From Calditrichota bacterium (GTDB lineage Bacteria > Calditrichota > Calditrichia > Calditrichales > J004): a stretch of DNA of 64,000 nucleotides. The stretch is taken from positions 248,001 to 312,000 of the forward strand of contig JABFGF010000006.1 in the NCBI GenBank assembly GCA_013112635.1, read 5' to 3'. Position numbers and translations under genes: made by a program. Positions within the stretch are counted from its first letter, which is position 1; each line of letters starts with the position of its first letter. Shown here piece by piece: positions 54,243 to 63,778 of this stretch. Under the pieces are notes generated by a model. The model had not been told where the DNA came from and searched no databases. It was given only the letters and a program-made list of their open reading frames with translations.

Positions 54243-55115
54243 ATGATACAGATTAAATTCAAGGTGATAGTTCTGACTATATTTTTAACAATAATATCAT
54301 GCACTAAACAGGATGATATTGAACGATATTTACAGTTCAAAGATCATAGTGTTTATTATGAAGTACGCGGTAATGCATCAAAAGCACTATTTTTTATACA
54401 CGGATGGACAGGTAGTACAAAAGCTTGGAAGTACCAACTGGACAACTTTCCTGGTTACAAAATTATTGCAATCGATCTACCCGGTAATGGAAAAAGCAGT
54501 AAAAATGACACTACAAATTACACTATGGAATTATTTGCAGATGCTATTAATGCAATAATAAAAAAAGAGAATATTAATGAGGCGTTTTTTATTGGACATA
54601 GCATGGGATTTGCTATCGCTGAAATAGTTGCAGTAAAATATCCTGAAACTTGCAAAGGCATTATCAGTGTGGATGGAGCCCATTTTGAGCTACCGGAAGA
54701 TCCAAAAGCAAAAGAAGAATGGATTCAATATAACCGAATGTTTGTTAAAAGTTTGGAAAATGAAAAAGGCCGGGAAAATTTTATGAATGCACTTTTTTTG
54801 CCTGATACTCCACAGCTATTAAAAGATGAAATTTTTGAAATCAGTAGAGAAGTACCATTGAGTATTGGAAGGTCGATGATTGAAGCGGCAGAAACTGATC
54901 AAAAATACTGGACAAAACGAATTATGGATATTCCATGCCTGGCAATATATTCTCCGGCTTACCAATTACCACCGGATTATGAAGTTAGTTTTAGAAATTC
55001 ATTTCCAAAAGTTGAATACCATGAAGTAAAAAATGTGAGTCATTTTTTTATGCTGGAAATACCTTATAAAACAAACCAGATTATATCGGATTATCTATTG
55101 AAAGAATACAAATAA
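54243..55115 (+). CDS. Alpha/beta hydrolase lipoprotein
   Basis: 290 residues with AAAGGTGA before the ATG. The leader ends in TIISCTKQ (lipobox, Cys20). The core shows ALFFIHGWTGSTKAWKYQLD (oxyanion), IIAIDLPGNGKSSKND, FFIGHSMGFA (nucleophile Ser120), SVDGAHFELPEDPKAK and VKNVSHFFMLEIP (catalytic His). All triad positions are visible. Acts in the periplasm or outer membrane on an unknown ester or amide. Confidence 0.9.
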   Translation: MIQIKFKVIVLTIFLTIISCTKQDDIERYLQFKDHSVYYEVRGNASKALFFIHGWTGSTKAWKYQLDNFPGYKIIAIDLPGNGKSSKNDTTNYTMELFADAINAIIKKENINEAFFIGHSMGFAIAEIVAVKYPETCKGIISVDGAHFELPEDPKAKEEWIQYNRMFVKSLENEKGRENFMNALFLPDTPQLLKDEIFEISREVPLSIGRSMIEAAETDQKYWTKRIMDIPCLAIYSPAYQLPPDYEVSFRNSFPKVEYHEVKNVSHFFMLEIPYKTNQIISDYLLKEYK

Positions 55116-55217
55116 TAGCAATTCTAAAACTCAATTATGCAATACTTTGTTTTCAAAAGGTATAAGTTTTGAGAATAGTTCGACTTGTAATTGTTATTAC
55201 AGCTTGTACCAAAAAAG

Positions 55218-55255
55218 TGTTGGAGAATGGGCGATGTATCGTGTCCCCTCCAACA
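55218..55255. repeat. Structured inverted repeat, left of the GNAT gene
   Basis: TGTTGGAG and CTCCAACA form a perfect 8-base stem around a 22-base loop; CATGTTATG follows directly. The layout recalls attC-type folded sites; this is a weak match. Confidence 0.4.
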
Positions 55256-55308
55256 CATGTTATGAGTTTATTTTTTTTTTCAATAGTCTGCAACAAAAAA
55301 CAAATTGG

Positions 55309-55947
55309 TTATTCAATGTAGGATCTTATCATTATTGAAAACAAATCTTGACTGGATTTATGTTCTTTTTTCTTTATTGGGAACTTCTTGTCAAATAAGT
55401 CCACTTCTTCCATATCGACTTCAAATGAGTCGCTTTCCTTAAATTTCCAGTTATGATTGTTAAACACTCCTTTTTGCAACTCTAAAACAAGCAAACCCGA
55501 GGGATATTTCCCATCCATTGTACTTATGTTAAAATCTTTTCCTGTTTTAAATCCATGCTTATAATAATTATGTGGATCACCTAATATGATAATCGCAGGA
55601 TACCCATCATTAATAGCAATTTTTTTTGTTTCTTCAATTAGCCTGCGTCCTATTCCAAGCCTTTGGTAATTTGGATGAACACATAAAGGTCCAAATGTTG
55701 CTGTTTCTATCCTTTCGGCTTTTTCATTTTCCACATATGATTTTGTATACATAATATTGCCTACAATATTCCCATTTATTTCTGCAACAAAATCAAGGTG
55801 TTTTAAGAAATCGGAACTGTTCCTGAGTTTGTGGGCTGTATAATGTTCATCACATCCGGGTTTATATAAATTCCAGAAGGCTTCTCTGGTTAACTCTTCT
55901 ACTTTGAAAAAATCAGCCTCTTCTTCAGGCCTAATCACTATGTTCAC
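55309..55947 (-). CDS. GNAT family N-acetyltransferase
   Basis: 212 residues from a GTG with AGGGAG upstream. Motifs: IVIRPEEEADFFKVEELTRE, DFVAEINGNIVGNIMYTKSY, FGPLCVHPNYQRLGIGRRLI (acetyl-CoA loop) and IIILGDPHNYYKHGFKTGKD. It transfers acetyl groups to an amine acceptor that cannot be named. The gene stands alone, flanked by inverted repeats at 55218 and 55973, which is the layout of a mobile gene cassette. Confidence 0.9.
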   Translation of the reverse strand: MNIVIRPEEEADFFKVEELTREAFWNLYKPGCDEHYTAHKLRNSSDFLKHLDFVAEINGNIVGNIMYTKSYVENEKAERIETATFGPLCVHPNYQRLGIGRRLIEETKKIAINDGYPAIIILGDPHNYYKHGFKTGKDFNISTMDGKYPSGLLVLELQKGVFNNHNWKFKESDSFEVDMEEVDLFDKKFPIKKKEHKSSQDLFSIMIRSYIE

Positions 55948-55972
55948 AATTTGTCTCCCTTAAGAAAAGCAC

Positions 55973-56074
55973 ATAACGATTTCTATATTGATAAAATGTG
56001 CAACTCACAAAAACCTACCGGTTGCAAATCCAGATTTATCGGGGCAAGGAATTCCGCGTTTAACATTTTGTTAT
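55973..56074. repeat. Nested inverted repeat, right of the GNAT gene
   Basis: Three pairs nest in order: ATAAC/GTTAT, AAAATGT/ACATTTT and TGCAAC/GTTGCA. About 100 bases, the usual size of attC-type sites, though the canonical core GTTRRRY is not clear. The rest of this gap to 56358 (284 bases) shows nothing further apart from AAGGAG before the next start. Confidence 0.45.
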
Positions 56075-56358
56075 TGTGAACCAAACCGCGATAACCAGAC
56101 AACCGAGGCAATAACTCATAATTAATAAATTGCCAATAAATTACTACAAACATACAAAAGATTTACTGTCTTTGAAATCAATTTTCCAATAGATGGTCGT
56201 TAATTGTTTTTGATTACAACTCTGCAAGGTATTTGTATAGAATTTTTAATTTGGTTCGGGAATTTAATCCCATTAGTTTGGTTACAGTGGACAAACCATG
56301 CAGAAACGTTAGACTACGTTTGAATAATTCATGCACATAATCAAGGAGAAAATAAAGG

Positions 56359-57309
56359 ATGAAACATATTCAACTCATATGTAAAGCAATTATGATAATA
56401 TTATTAACCAACAGTTTGGGTTTTGCACAAGATACTACCTTTACAATCACACCAGATGGTATGGTAGGAATTGGTATTACCTCACCACAAAAAGCGCTGC
56501 ACGTGAAGGCCGTTCAAAAGGAGATCGCCCGTTTTGAGACTATTGATGCAAGCGGTAACAGCTTTTTTTCTTTACAAAACGCCAACGGTGGTTTCGCTAA
56601 TTTGGGCCGTTTTACAAATGATGTTGATGATTATTTTTTTCTGGATTTAGATGGTGGCGGGTTTGGTGAAATGGTGATCAGAAATTCAGGAAATATTGGT
56701 ATAGGCACAATAAATCCATCGAAAAAACTACACCTGCATTCGCCAACACAGAGCGATGTTACCTTAAGATTTGATAATCTGGCTACCGGTACAGAACCTT
56801 TTGCTGATGGTTTTGAAATAACTTTAGAATCAGGCGGTGATGTAAAATTTATTAATAGAGAAGATAAAGTAATGACACTTCAATCAGGTGGGCATTTATC
56901 GTTTGTAACAAATTTTGGAACACGTATGTACATTCGCGAAAATGGGAATATCGGTGTTGGAACTGTTTCACCTGACTTTCCTCTGGAAATGGCAAGTGGC
57001 GCCCATGTAACATCGGGTGGCGTGTGGACAAACGCCAGCTCAAGAGAGTATAAAGAGAATATTTCAAACTTATCAAGTGAAGAGGCACTTTCAGCTTTGG
57101 CTGATTTGAACCCGGTTAAGTATAATTATAAGACCCAAAATGATGAAGAGTATATTGGATTTATCGCCGAAGATGTTCCTAATCTTGTTGCCACGCAAGA
57201 CAGAAAAAGCCTGAGCCCAATGGATATCGTTGCCGTTTTAACCAAAGTCGTCCAACAACAACAGCAGAAAATTGAAGAACTAGAAGCACGGCTAAATGCA
57301 GGTCAATGA
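56359..57309 (+). CDS. Tail-fibre-type protein with S74 chaperone domain
   Basis: 316 residues with signal peptide (MIILLTNSLGFAQ). The middle is beta-helical with repeated units such as DGMVGIGITSPQKALHVKA, NSGNIGIGTINPSKKLHLHS and ENGNIGVGTVSPDFPLEMAS. The C-terminus (SSREYKENISNLSSEEALSA, EEYIGFIAEDVPNLVATQDR) is the peptidase S74 intramolecular chaperone, with a coiled coil at the end, which trimerises the fibre and then cleaves itself. The signal peptide marks it as an exported bacterial surface fibre rather than a phage tail. Confidence 0.88.
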   Translation: MKHIQLICKAIMIILLTNSLGFAQDTTFTITPDGMVGIGITSPQKALHVKAVQKEIARFETIDASGNSFFSLQNANGGFANLGRFTNDVDDYFFLDLDGGGFGEMVIRNSGNIGIGTINPSKKLHLHSPTQSDVTLRFDNLATGTEPFADGFEITLESGGDVKFINREDKVMTLQSGGHLSFVTNFGTRMYIRENGNIGVGTVSPDFPLEMASGAHVTSGGVWTNASSREYKENISNLSSEEALSALADLNPVKYNYKTQNDEEYIGFIAEDVPNLVATQDRKSLSPMDIVAVLTKVVQQQQQKIEELEARLNAGQ

Positions 57310-57326
57310 TAAATTGGAGATAGAAT

Positions 57327-57935
57327 ATGTTTACAGAAATCTTTCATCGGATAAACTTCCGGAATACGTTCTTAAAAACTGGACTGCAACGCCTGTTTTG
57401 GATAATAATTTTCTGCATGGTTGTTCAATTACAGTTGGTTAACGCCCAGGAATTGGTTTTGCAGGATACAACAATTATTGATAATGCCACCTTCTTAGAG
57501 GATTCGATTGTTGCGGGTCCTAATTTTACAATTGCCAGTACTGGTGATGTAATTTTAAATGCTGAAAATGTTGCCTTGGTCCCAAGTTTATTCGTAATCC
57601 AGGGTGGCAAACTTCAGGTCATATCCGGCGCTCAACCGGTGAGTATTGTCAAGGAAGGTCCACACGTACCAGACAAGTTTGTATTGTATCAAAATTTCCC
57701 CAACCCTTTTAATCCCAATACAACCATAAAATTTGATATACCTAAAATATCTATTATTGAATTAGGGGTTTATAATATTTTGGGACAAAAAGTGGCTGTT
57801 CTGGCTAAAGGCACTTATGAGGCCGGGACGCATAAATTTAATTTTGATGCAACGCTGTTGGCTTCTGGAGAATATGTTTATTATTTACGAACAGACTCAC
57901 ATACGCATGTAGGGAAAATGAATTTAATAAAATAA
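57327..57935 (+). CDS. Small T9SS-exported protein
   Basis: 202 residues. A signal helix (LFWIIIFCMVVQLQLVNAQ) is followed by about 80 residues of unrecognised beta-rich sequence (DTTIIDNATFLEDSIVAGPN) and a T9SS type-A sorting domain (FVLYQNFPNPFNPNTTIKFD). GGAG before the ATG; 17 bases after the S74 gene, so co-transcribed. It may attach or cap the fibre. Confidence 0.8.
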   Translation: MFTEIFHRINFRNTFLKTGLQRLFWIIIFCMVVQLQLVNAQELVLQDTTIIDNATFLEDSIVAGPNFTIASTGDVILNAENVALVPSLFVIQGGKLQVISGAQPVSIVKEGPHVPDKFVLYQNFPNPFNPNTTIKFDIPKISIIELGVYNILGQKVAVLAKGTYEAGTHKFNFDATLLASGEYVYYLRTDSHTHVGKMNLIK

Positions 57936-57987
57936 CATGAGTTGCCTGATGATTTTTCTAAAGTTTAAAATGGTCTAAGCTGACAAT

Positions 57988-60165
57988 TCAATTCAATTTT
58001 AACTTTGTTCTTAGCGGTTTAGATGCACCTAGTTCAATTGATCTTTCGGTTGGTAAACTACCAGATAGGGCAAGCGTAAATTCACCCTTTTCCAGAATCG
58101 CATCACCTTGATTGTTTATCAACTTGAGCATATCTGATGTAATGTTGAAAGCTACGGTTTGACTTTCACCTGGTTTTAAACTGATAGATGTAATTCCTTT
58201 TAAAGAAAACAATGGTACCTCAAAACTAGCTTCATCATCAGTTATATAAAGTTGCACTGTTTCAATTGATGGATACTCACCAACATTGGTAATATTGCAA
58301 CTTATCTCAACAACTTCTCCTTCTTTAATTATTGAAGCCGATTGTTTTAGATCACTATATGAGAATGAACTATAACTTAATCCAAATCCAAATGGATACA
58401 TAGGTTCCTTTATCATATAACGATAGGTTCTGCCTTTCATAGTGTAATCTTCGTATGGAGGAAGTTGATCAAGTGATTTTGGGAATGTAATGGGCAGCCT
58501 TCCTGATGGAGAAACCTTTCCGAATAATATATCAGCTATTGCATTCCCTCCCTCTTCTCCCGGATACCATGCTAACAATACGGCATCAGCTATCTCATGA
58601 ACTTCTGAAAGGTTCATAGGGCAGCCGCCTGTAATAATTGCAATTACGGGTTTGCCATGACTTTTAATTTTTTTAAGATAATCTAATTGATTTTCCGGAA
58701 TATTATAGTCTAAACGATCTCCAAAATAGGGAGATGAAATAGATTCTCCTTCTTCCCCCTCAAGATGTCTGGTTAATCCCATCCCAACAATGGTAACATC
58801 TGATTCAGCAGCTTCTCCTGTTGACCAATCCACTGGATTAGCATTCTTTCTATCCAGAGTAGTTCCAGGACTATATTGAACCTGACTACCTGGAGCAACT
58901 CCAGCTGTAATTCCTTCCAAAAAAGTGACAATATTTGAATTAACGCCAAAATAGTTTCCCAAAAGAGCATCAATAGAGGCTGCATTAGGTCCCACTACAT
59001 AATATCTGTTAAGATCATTTTTCAGAGGAAGTACCCCGTTGTTTTTAAGCAAAACAACGGACCTGGCTGCCACTTCACGTGCAAGAGCTCTGTTTTCATC
59101 GCCATCAACAACATCATATGAAATTGAGTTATATGGATTAAGATTTTGTGGATCAAACATACCAAGCTTAAATCTTGTTTTTAACAGAGGTTTCAGTCTT
59201 TCATCTATAAGTGATTCATCTACTAAACCTTTCTGTACCGCTTCCACTAATGCTTTATAGGTATTTCCACAGTTAACATTTACCCCACTTTCCAAAGCCA
59301 ATACAGCAGCATCAACTACATTAGAAACTGTACCATGACCAATATCTGAATAGAAATCAACTAAAGCCCAACAATCACTTACAACATGTCCTTTAAACCC
59401 CCATTTATCAAAAAGCACCTTTGTAAGAAGAAAATTACTTGCGCAACAAGGTTCACCATTTGTTCTGTTATAAGCACACATAATGGATTCCACTCCTGCA
59501 TTAACAAGAGCTTCAAATGCAGGCAGATAAGTTTCATTCATATCTTTTTGGCTTACCACAGCATTAAATTCATGTCTTAATTTTTCGGGACCACTGTGAA
59601 CAGCAAAATGTTTTGCACATGCAGCTGTTTTAAGATAATTAGGATTACTCCCTTGTAAACCATTTACAAAAGCGACTCCTAATAAACCTGTTAAATAAGG
59701 ATCCTCTCCGTAGGTTTCCTGTCCACGTCCCCAACGAGGGTCCCTAAATATGTTAACATTAGGAGTCCAGAAGGTTAATCCGGCATATCTCTTATAATTT
59801 CCAGCAGCCTGAGCAGCATTATAAATAGCGCGCGCTTCATCAGAGATCGCAGATGAAACCCTAAATATTAGATATTTGTCGAAAGTAGCTGCTAAACCTA
59901 TTGCTTGCGGGAAAATAGTCGCTTTTCCAGAACGCCCAACACCATGTAGAGCTTCATTCCAATAATCATAAGGAGGGATATTAAGGCGAGGAATACCGGA
60001 TGTATTCATTAGCATCTGATCAACCTTCTCCTCAAGGGTAAGCCTGTTGATCAAATCATTTACTCTAATTTCCAGGTCAACATCAGGATCAAGATATTTG
60101 GATTGTGCATTCAAAATTGATACTCCAAAAATAGTGAAAATCAAAATTACCAATTGTTTATTCAT
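57988..60165 (-). CDS. Glycoside hydrolase family 3, exported
   Basis: 725 residues with signal peptide (LVILIFTIFGVSILNAQ). The barrel shows YDYWNEALHGVGRSGKATIF, FWTPNVNIFRDPRWGRGQET, CAKHFAVHSGPE, the nucleophile in VVSDCWALVDF (Asp264), and the C-terminal domain has RSVVLLKNNGVLPLK and YPFGFGLSYSSFSYSDLKQS with an FN3-like end. The wording of the first half fits beta-xylosidase/beta-glucosidase types. Releases terminal sugars in the periplasm, working with exported lyases. Confidence 0.93.
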   Translation of the reverse strand: MNKQLVILIFTIFGVSILNAQSKYLDPDVDLEIRVNDLINRLTLEEKVDQMLMNTSGIPRLNIPPYDYWNEALHGVGRSGKATIFPQAIGLAATFDKYLIFRVSSAISDEARAIYNAAQAAGNYKRYAGLTFWTPNVNIFRDPRWGRGQETYGEDPYLTGLLGVAFVNGLQGSNPNYLKTAACAKHFAVHSGPEKLRHEFNAVVSQKDMNETYLPAFEALVNAGVESIMCAYNRTNGEPCCASNFLLTKVLFDKWGFKGHVVSDCWALVDFYSDIGHGTVSNVVDAAVLALESGVNVNCGNTYKALVEAVQKGLVDESLIDERLKPLLKTRFKLGMFDPQNLNPYNSISYDVVDGDENRALAREVAARSVVLLKNNGVLPLKNDLNRYYVVGPNAASIDALLGNYFGVNSNIVTFLEGITAGVAPGSQVQYSPGTTLDRKNANPVDWSTGEAAESDVTIVGMGLTRHLEGEEGESISSPYFGDRLDYNIPENQLDYLKKIKSHGKPVIAIITGGCPMNLSEVHEIADAVLLAWYPGEEGGNAIADILFGKVSPSGRLPITFPKSLDQLPPYEDYTMKGRTYRYMIKEPMYPFGFGLSYSSFSYSDLKQSASIIKEGEVVEISCNITNVGEYPSIETVQLYITDDEASFEVPLFSLKGITSISLKPGESQTVAFNITSDMLKLINNQGDAILEKGEFTLALSGSLPTERSIELGASKPLRTKLKLN

Positions 60166-60299
60166 AACTTACCTTATTTCTAAATTATTTTAAAATTGTG
60201 CCTGACGACAGAGGTTAAAACGATTTGCCACTGTAAAACCTCACAAACCTGAATGACACTCCCTGTGGCGAATTCACCTTAATTGGTTGATAGCTGGGT

Positions 60300-62585
60300 C
60301 TATTTGAGGAGCAACATTTTTTTGTGTTGTTTGAAATCATTTGTAATGATTTGATAAAAGAAAACTCCAGAACTCACTTTTTCATTTAAATCGTTTTCAC
60401 CTACCCATGTAATTTGGTGATGCCCAGCTGTTTTGTAACCACTTACTAAATCCTTGATCTTGTTTCCAAGTACATCATAAATAACAATCTCGACATACCC
60501 ACCATTTTTAAGTCCATACATGATGGTGGTTTCTGGATTAAAAGGGTTGGGGTAGTTTTGAGCTAAGTAATATTTACTCGGAATTACAGATTCTTCATTT
60601 AAACTTGTAACAACTATCTCAACGGCTTCTGATAAGCTACTTTCATTTCCATTGTGATCCGTGGCGGTAATAGCATAAGAATAACTTTGCTCAACTTGTA
60701 CCGTCAAGTCAGTAAAAACAGTATCTATAGTTTGGTGGATGCTTTCAAATTTGGAATTATTGTTCTTATAAATTGTGTAGTATTTAAAATCGTTTTCAGT
60801 ATTAGGTAGCCATTTTAACTTAACTTTAGAACCAGTTAATAATGAAGCTAATAACCCCTTCGGGACAGCAGGTTTCAAATTATCAACGGAATATCCCGAA
60901 TCAATATTACTTACATAATTCCCTTCTTCCATTCCGGCGATAACCCTAAAATATATAAATCCATCAGATTCAGAGGTTGAATCTTTTGTTGTGGGAATCA
61001 AAACAGAATAAAGAGACTGGCCATAGGCGGCTGTCGAAGCAGCAGCAGTCCAACCGGAGCCGTCATCAAGTTCGACTGTATATAATTCTGTTGAGTTTGT
61101 TTTGGGAAAAATTAAGGAGTCAGTATCAAAAACACTTCGGGCAAACTGTACTTTTAGCCAGCCACCTTGGTCATTTGGAATATCTTGTATTGAATAGATT
61201 TTTGGGAATGTATCCTGAAAAGTAATAATATAATTTTCTTTTATTAAAGTATCAGCCGAAACACCATTTGAAACAATCAGTTTAACTGAATAACTATCAG
61301 CTTTGAAGTAAGTGTATTCTGGATTTTGGACATATGAATCAATAACACCATCATTCTCAAAATCCCACTCCCATGATGTTATTTGTTCTTCCAAACTATT
61401 ATGTGTTAAGTCATTAAACTTAACGGTTAATGGCGCTGAACCATAAGTTTTATCGGCAATATAATCTGCAGCAATTGTCTCTGGTGCTATGCGCATGATT
61501 AAAACATCCGCATCCGAATTATGGTCATCATCATCATAGTAACCAACCACAATATACCCACCGTCTTCCAATGAAATAAGATCATAAAAGACAGACTTTT
61601 TATCGTAATAATAGTCCCAGATTGTAATTCCTGTCTCATTAATTTTTTTTATCCATCCTTTATGCCGGTAGTCATTTCCAGCAAGGATAAATCTTGAGTT
61701 TTCCAGTTCGAACAATTTGTAAAAATGACCATATCCTGATTTTTGTGGTGGGATACTATATACCTTTTCCCATACTGTTTCTCCATTAGAATTGATCATA
61801 ATGATTGTAGGTTCTTCTTTTCCGTGGCTAACTGTGGATGCACTAAATAAATAATTTGAGTTTTGTGTTTCTGTAACTGAAAGGCCATAATCAACATTTG
61901 TGTGCCAAGACCGGCTCCAGAAATAATCTCCATTAAACTTAATTTTAATTAATCCCGCATTACTTGATTGCGCATTGGCCGAATAGCTTCCTGCAATAAT
62001 TAATGCCCCGTCATTGGTCAGTTCAGATCTTTCTGATTTTAAATGGATGTCTTTTGTCCACAATGTATCGCCTTGACCATTAATTTTTATCAGATAATCT
62101 GTTGCAACGACCATGTATTGATTTGTATCTATTTCAAAGATTGATTTCCCGGCATAAAAATGATTTCCAATTTCGTTATTTGAGATGCTCCATTCTTTAT
62201 TGCCTATACTATCAGTTTTAACAATTAGCAAAGTATTGAAAACACCGCCGCCAACAATAATAAATCCCCTGTCATCTGTCTCAATAACATCATGCCCATA
62301 TTCATAAAGATTAAAATCACCATAAGCATTTGTCCAAAGAGTATCGCCTTCATAGTTTATTTTCATCAGGAGTAAATCTTGCCTCCAGCTACTGCTCCCA
62401 ATTTTTGGTGAATCTGTTCTTCCAGCTATAATAAGATTGTTGTCACTCGTTCTAATAATTTTCTCTGCCCATTCTTCATGGCCAATAGTGTATTTTTTTG
62501 TCCAAATAACTTTCGGAGGATCAGATGCAAAGCTAACACTTGTTGCAAATAGTACTAATATGAATATTTGAATAGAGAATTTCAT
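60300..62585 (-). CDS. PKD-domain T9SS-exported protein with N-terminal propeller
   Basis: 761 residues with signal peptide. About 25-370 has propeller-like repeats (DNNLIIAGRTDSPKIGSSSW, DRGFIIVGGGVFNTLLIVKT, DGGYIVVGYYDDDDHNSDAD). About 375-460 is a PKD domain (SAPLTVKFNDLTHNSLEEQI, SWEWDFENDGVIDSYVQNPE). An FN3-like unit precedes the T9SS sorting domain (YYLAQNYPNPFNPETTIMYG). Probably surface-exposed adhesion or scaffold protein. GAAGGAAAG before the ATG. Confidence 0.87.
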   Translation of the reverse strand: MKFSIQIFILVLFATSVSFASDPPKVIWTKKYTIGHEEWAEKIIRTSDNNLIIAGRTDSPKIGSSSWRQDLLLMKINYEGDTLWTNAYGDFNLYEYGHDVIETDDRGFIIVGGGVFNTLLIVKTDSIGNKEWSISNNEIGNHFYAGKSIFEIDTNQYMVVATDYLIKINGQGDTLWTKDIHLKSERSELTNDGALIIAGSYSANAQSSNAGLIKIKFNGDYFWSRSWHTNVDYGLSVTETQNSNYLFSASTVSHGKEEPTIIMINSNGETVWEKVYSIPPQKSGYGHFYKLFELENSRFILAGNDYRHKGWIKKINETGITIWDYYYDKKSVFYDLISLEDGGYIVVGYYDDDDHNSDADVLIMRIAPETIAADYIADKTYGSAPLTVKFNDLTHNSLEEQITSWEWDFENDGVIDSYVQNPEYTYFKADSYSVKLIVSNGVSADTLIKENYIITFQDTFPKIYSIQDIPNDQGGWLKVQFARSVFDTDSLIFPKTNSTELYTVELDDGSGWTAAASTAAYGQSLYSVLIPTTKDSTSESDGFIYFRVIAGMEEGNYVSNIDSGYSVDNLKPAVPKGLLASLLTGSKVKLKWLPNTENDFKYYTIYKNNNSKFESIHQTIDTVFTDLTVQVEQSYSYAITATDHNGNESSLSEAVEIVVTSLNEESVIPSKYYLAQNYPNPFNPETTIMYGLKNGGYVEIVIYDVLGNKIKDLVSGYKTAGHHQITWVGENDLNEKVSSGVFFYQIITNDFKQHKKMLLLK

Positions 62586-63353
62586 TTCTTTCCTTCAATA
62601 CTTATTTAAAAATAACAATTAAAAGATATCTATATTTTTTTTTATGCTAGCGAAAATTATTTTGAATTATTGTTAAATCCAAGGCTTATTTCTTTAAGTT
62701 AAGTTCGAACACCAAACAAAAAGGAAAAGCATTATTCACAGCTCTTAAATAAGCTCAAATTCAGTATGGTTTTTTTGAACTTATCGTACTGAGCGGTTAA
62801 GTTCTTTCTTTTCATAAAGCTAACAATCTGACCTACTATTTCAAATTTATTTTAGGGTAAACTACATGCATTGAGCTCCTTGAAACTGAAATACTGCCAC
62901 AACCAGGTTACTTACTATATACGAAAGCTGGAACGGTTATAACGCCGGTTTGATTCTCGACCTCTATGCGATGCAGGATTATTTAGCTGGAAGGTAAGTT
63001 GCTTAGTTGAAATGTGGGGTGAGCTAAGGCCGGAAACGAACCTCGCGCTCAAACCGAGATATTTAATAAAACTCTTAGCGAACATAAAACAATTTGCGTT
63101 TTGCCACCTTGGAAAACCCACGCACTAAAAAATTTTGGAGCAGGGCAGAACTACAAAATTTAGCCTGTCCGCCCACTGGCGGGAAAGAACATCTTTTGTG
63201 ATAAAACAGTTTTTGACAGTTTTGAATCCGGCGGACAAAGCGGCCTGAAAACCAACCGCCCTTTTAACGCCATTTATTTACAGGGTTTTACACTGCACGA
63301 TTTCCCAAATCGAAATCATGCTCCGTGTGTAAAATTCCTTGTACTACACTTTG
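62586..63353. other. Long gene-free stretch with a compositional change
   Basis: The first 250 bases are AT-rich. From about 62880 the sequence is more GC-rich, with a frame (63200-63350) reading FESGGQSGLKTNRPFNAIYL then QGFTLHDFPN that looks coding-like but has no start. A minus-strand frame at 62915-63121 is also unconvincing. The hairpin at 63286-63334 lies in this part. Possibly the junction of an inserted segment. Confidence 0.35.
63286..63334. repeat. Imperfect hairpin at the end of the right-edge operon
   Basis: TTTTACAC pairs with GTGTAAAA and, inside, GATTTC with GAAATC, leaving unpaired bases on both sides. It lies about 20 bases after the stop of the gene at 63354 (minus strand), where it could act as a terminator or a folded recombination site. 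Confidence 0.4.
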
Positions 63354-63752
63354 TTATTTTTTACCGTTGCCGAGAAAATTACTTATATCAGAATCTAAAC
63401 CAGAAAAATCTTGAACTTGTTTTTCTCTTGTTGAAGTAACATGAAAATACTTCCAACATTTACTAACTAATTCTCCCCAAGACATTCCAAATTGTTCTTG
63501 ATACCAATTAAATCCTTCGCTTGGAACACATTGTGTGCTACTGATTATTAATCCATTTAATGCTGGTAAATCACTTTCTAAGCAATAATCACCTAATTTA
63601 CCTGCATAATGTCCTGCTTGTTTATGGCTAAGTCCAAATAGGTTTTCGAGTTCTTTATATGTAACGCATCGTTTATCTTTTGCTGCTTGAATTAGGTATC
63701 TAACAAAACACTTAAACTTGTCAGGACTGAAATTTATATTCGAATATTGCAT
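63354..63752 (-). CDS. Hypothetical protein with HTH-like front
   Basis: 132 residues, GGAG before the ATG. KFKCFVRYLIQAAKDKRCVT then YKELENLFGLSHKQAGHYAG suggests a winged-helix-like fold; the rest (LGDYCLESDLPALNGLIISS, GFNWYQEQFGMSWGEL) resembles wording seen in uncharacterised proteins that accompany nucleases, but no catalytic site is visible. Second gene of an operon with the gene upstream (26-base gap). Confidence 0.6.
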   Translation of the reverse strand: MQYSNINFSPDKFKCFVRYLIQAAKDKRCVTYKELENLFGLSHKQAGHYAGKLGDYCLESDLPALNGLIISSTQCVPSEGFNWYQEQFGMSWGELVSKCWKYFHVTSTREKQVQDFSGLDSDISNFLGNGKK

Positions 63753-63778
63753 AAAATCTCCATATATAGTTTGAAATT

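Noticed and set aside
55147-55338. 63-residue plus-strand frame after the alpha/beta hydrolase
   Set aside because: It overlaps the GNAT gene end and the inverted repeat, and its content is not protein-like.
56359-57309. Prophage tail-fibre gene
   Set aside because: It has a Sec signal peptide and no phage genes nearby, which fits an exported host fibre.
62915-63121. 68-residue minus-strand frame
   Set aside because: No ribosome binding site and no recognisable domain, and it lies in a segment of mixed frames.
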